NCBI RefSeq assembly: GCF_003053845.1
Contig: NZ_QAYG01000006.1
Location: 186,001-250,000, forward strand
Source of the DNA: Breoghania corrubedonensis
GTDB lineage: Bacteria; Pseudomonadota; Alphaproteobacteria; Rhizobiales; Stappiaceae
Reading direction: 5' to 3'
Length of the DNA: 64,000 nt
The position numbers were made by a program, and so were the translations under genes. Under the pieces are notes generated by a model. The model saw nothing but the letters and a program-made list of their open reading frames with translations. It made no database searches and was not told the DNA's origin. Positions within the stretch are counted from its first letter, which is position 1. Each line of letters opens with the position of its first letter. Positions 63,393 to 64,000 of this stretch are shown here, in pieces.

Positions 63393-64000
63393 AGATGCGT
63401 CGCGATCCAAGATCCGAGCGCGAGGCGCGTCGATCGACGGGCGGCGAGCGGCCGCGCTTTTCGCTCATGGTGCTGAAGCCTGCCGTCGGGCGCCTGCGCC
63501 GCAGTCCCAGGATCGTGCGCCAGGCCGCAACGGTCTCGATATCGCCGCGTCTCAGGATCGCGTGGAATGGCAGGGTCGCTCCGCAGGCAAGCGGGGCTGT
63601 GCTTGCCGCACGCGCGCCTGTCGAAACCATGCGTGTCGTCGCCGAGCCCGCGTTTCATGTGCTTGTCGTTCCGGACACGGATGGCGAAGGCGGATTGAGC
63701 GAGATCGACCGTCAATTGATCGCGGCCGGCCGCTCGTTGGCCGATTCCGGTGGCGGCGCGGTTTGCGCGCTTGCGCTGCAAGGCGGGGACGATCTCGGCG
63801 GAGCGGGAGCCGACCGCGTTATCGCTGTCACGGGCATCGAACCGCTCGCCTACGATCCGGAAGGCCGGACTGCGGCCGTCCTGACAGCGATCGCGATCCT
63901 GTCGCCGCGCCACGTACTCTTTGCCGAGACACCCGATGGGTCCGATATCGCGCGCCGGGTGGCGGCGCGGCTGGGCGAGCGGTTGTTTGCTGGCGCAGAT
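63389..64000 (+). CDS. etfA: electron transfer flavoprotein subunit alpha, truncated by window edge
   Basis: 204 codons, open to the edge, so the C-terminal FAD domain is missing. The visible part is the N-terminal nucleotide-binding fold of ETF alpha: AFHVLVVPDTDGEGG, LAALG-type GADRVIAVTG, PRHVLFAETPDGSDIARRVAARLG. An arginine-rich leader of about 75 residues precedes this, as in the ETF alpha of dgc clusters. The order dgcA-dgcB-etfA follows that known in Pseudomonas, where an ETF beta gene comes next. Start fixed by the ATGA overlap. Confidence 0.8.
   Translation, partial: MKMRRDPRSEREARRSTGGERPRFSLMVLKPAVGRLRRSPRIVRQAATVSISPRLRIAWNGRVAPQASGAVLAARAPVETMRVVAEPAFHVLVVPDTDGEGGLSEIDRQLIAAGRSLADSGGGAVCALALQGGDDLGGAGADRVIAVTGIEPLAYDPEGRTAAVLTAIAILSPRHVLFAETPDGSDIARRVAARLGERLFAGAD

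Overview
The window is GC-rich, densely coded DNA that looks like a chromosomal segment of an alphaproteobacterium. The best guess is the Hyphomicrobiales (Rhizobiales), perhaps a marine or Stappiaceae/Rhodobiaceae-like member. The reasons are a betI-betA-betB cluster with an alphaproteobacterial-type BetI box, soxBDAG sarcosine oxidase, DgcA/DgcB-type genes, DUF3175 and DUF3775 proteins, a RquA homologue, and dispersed GTCATCCCGG-type palindromic repeats. This assignment is inference from gene content; no rRNA or tRNA is present. I recognised no insertion sequence, prophage, CRISPR array or replication origin.

Layout. 1-4319: choline-to-betaine genes betI, betA, betB behind a perfect BetI operator. 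4516-9275 (minus): a YhaN-like coiled-coil ATPase and its YhaO-like phosphoesterase partner. 9718-14780: a branched-chain amino-acid-type ABC importer (binding protein, LivH, LivM, LivG, LivF), with two long palindromes between the binding protein and the permeases. 14963-16283: a lone receiver protein and a small soluble histidine kinase with a degenerate N box. 16317-18656 (minus): a DUF2478 NTPase-like protein, FdhD, and a Crp/Fnr regulator. 19063-21456: DUF3175 protein, FAD monooxygenase, DUF3775 protein. 21556-26513 (minus): HlyD-type adaptor, RbbA-type double ATPase/permease and ABC-2 permease. 27074-30883 (minus): universal stress protein, pncB, pncA, TetR regulator.

31448-39025 is the most interesting part. 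It is one co-directional cluster of eight genes: a NrtA/SsuA-type ABC importer (ATPase, Tat-exported binding protein, permease), an OsmC-like protein lacking the second family cysteine, an acyl-CoA-dehydrogenase-fold protein lacking the catalytic glutamate, a two-domain rhodanese, a ferredoxin-reductase-type flavoprotein, and cyanase. A good sigma-54 (-24/-12) promoter lies upstream, intercistronic hairpins lie within, and a strong hairpin closes the cluster. I read it as a nitrogen-regulated route that imports a small sulfur- and nitrogen-containing compound, oxidises it, passes sulfur to the rhodanese, and converts released cyanate to ammonia and CO2. The substrate is unknown.

39581-41766: a RquA homologue (rhodoquinone biosynthesis) convergent with a PaaK-like adenylate-forming protein with a degenerate P-loop. 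42659-45645: ergothioneine genes egtB and egtD followed by an EntD-type phosphopantetheinyl transferase. 45752-50966: a PAS-GGDEF-EAL protein, a HAD phosphatase and a succinate-semialdehyde-type dehydrogenase. 51551-64000: two GlxA/GbdR-type regulators, then soxB, soxD, soxA, soxG, dgcA, dgcB and a truncated etfA. Together with the bet genes at the other end, the window encodes steps from choline through glycine betaine, and from dimethylglycine through sarcosine to glycine; the betaine-to-dimethylglycine step is not in the window.
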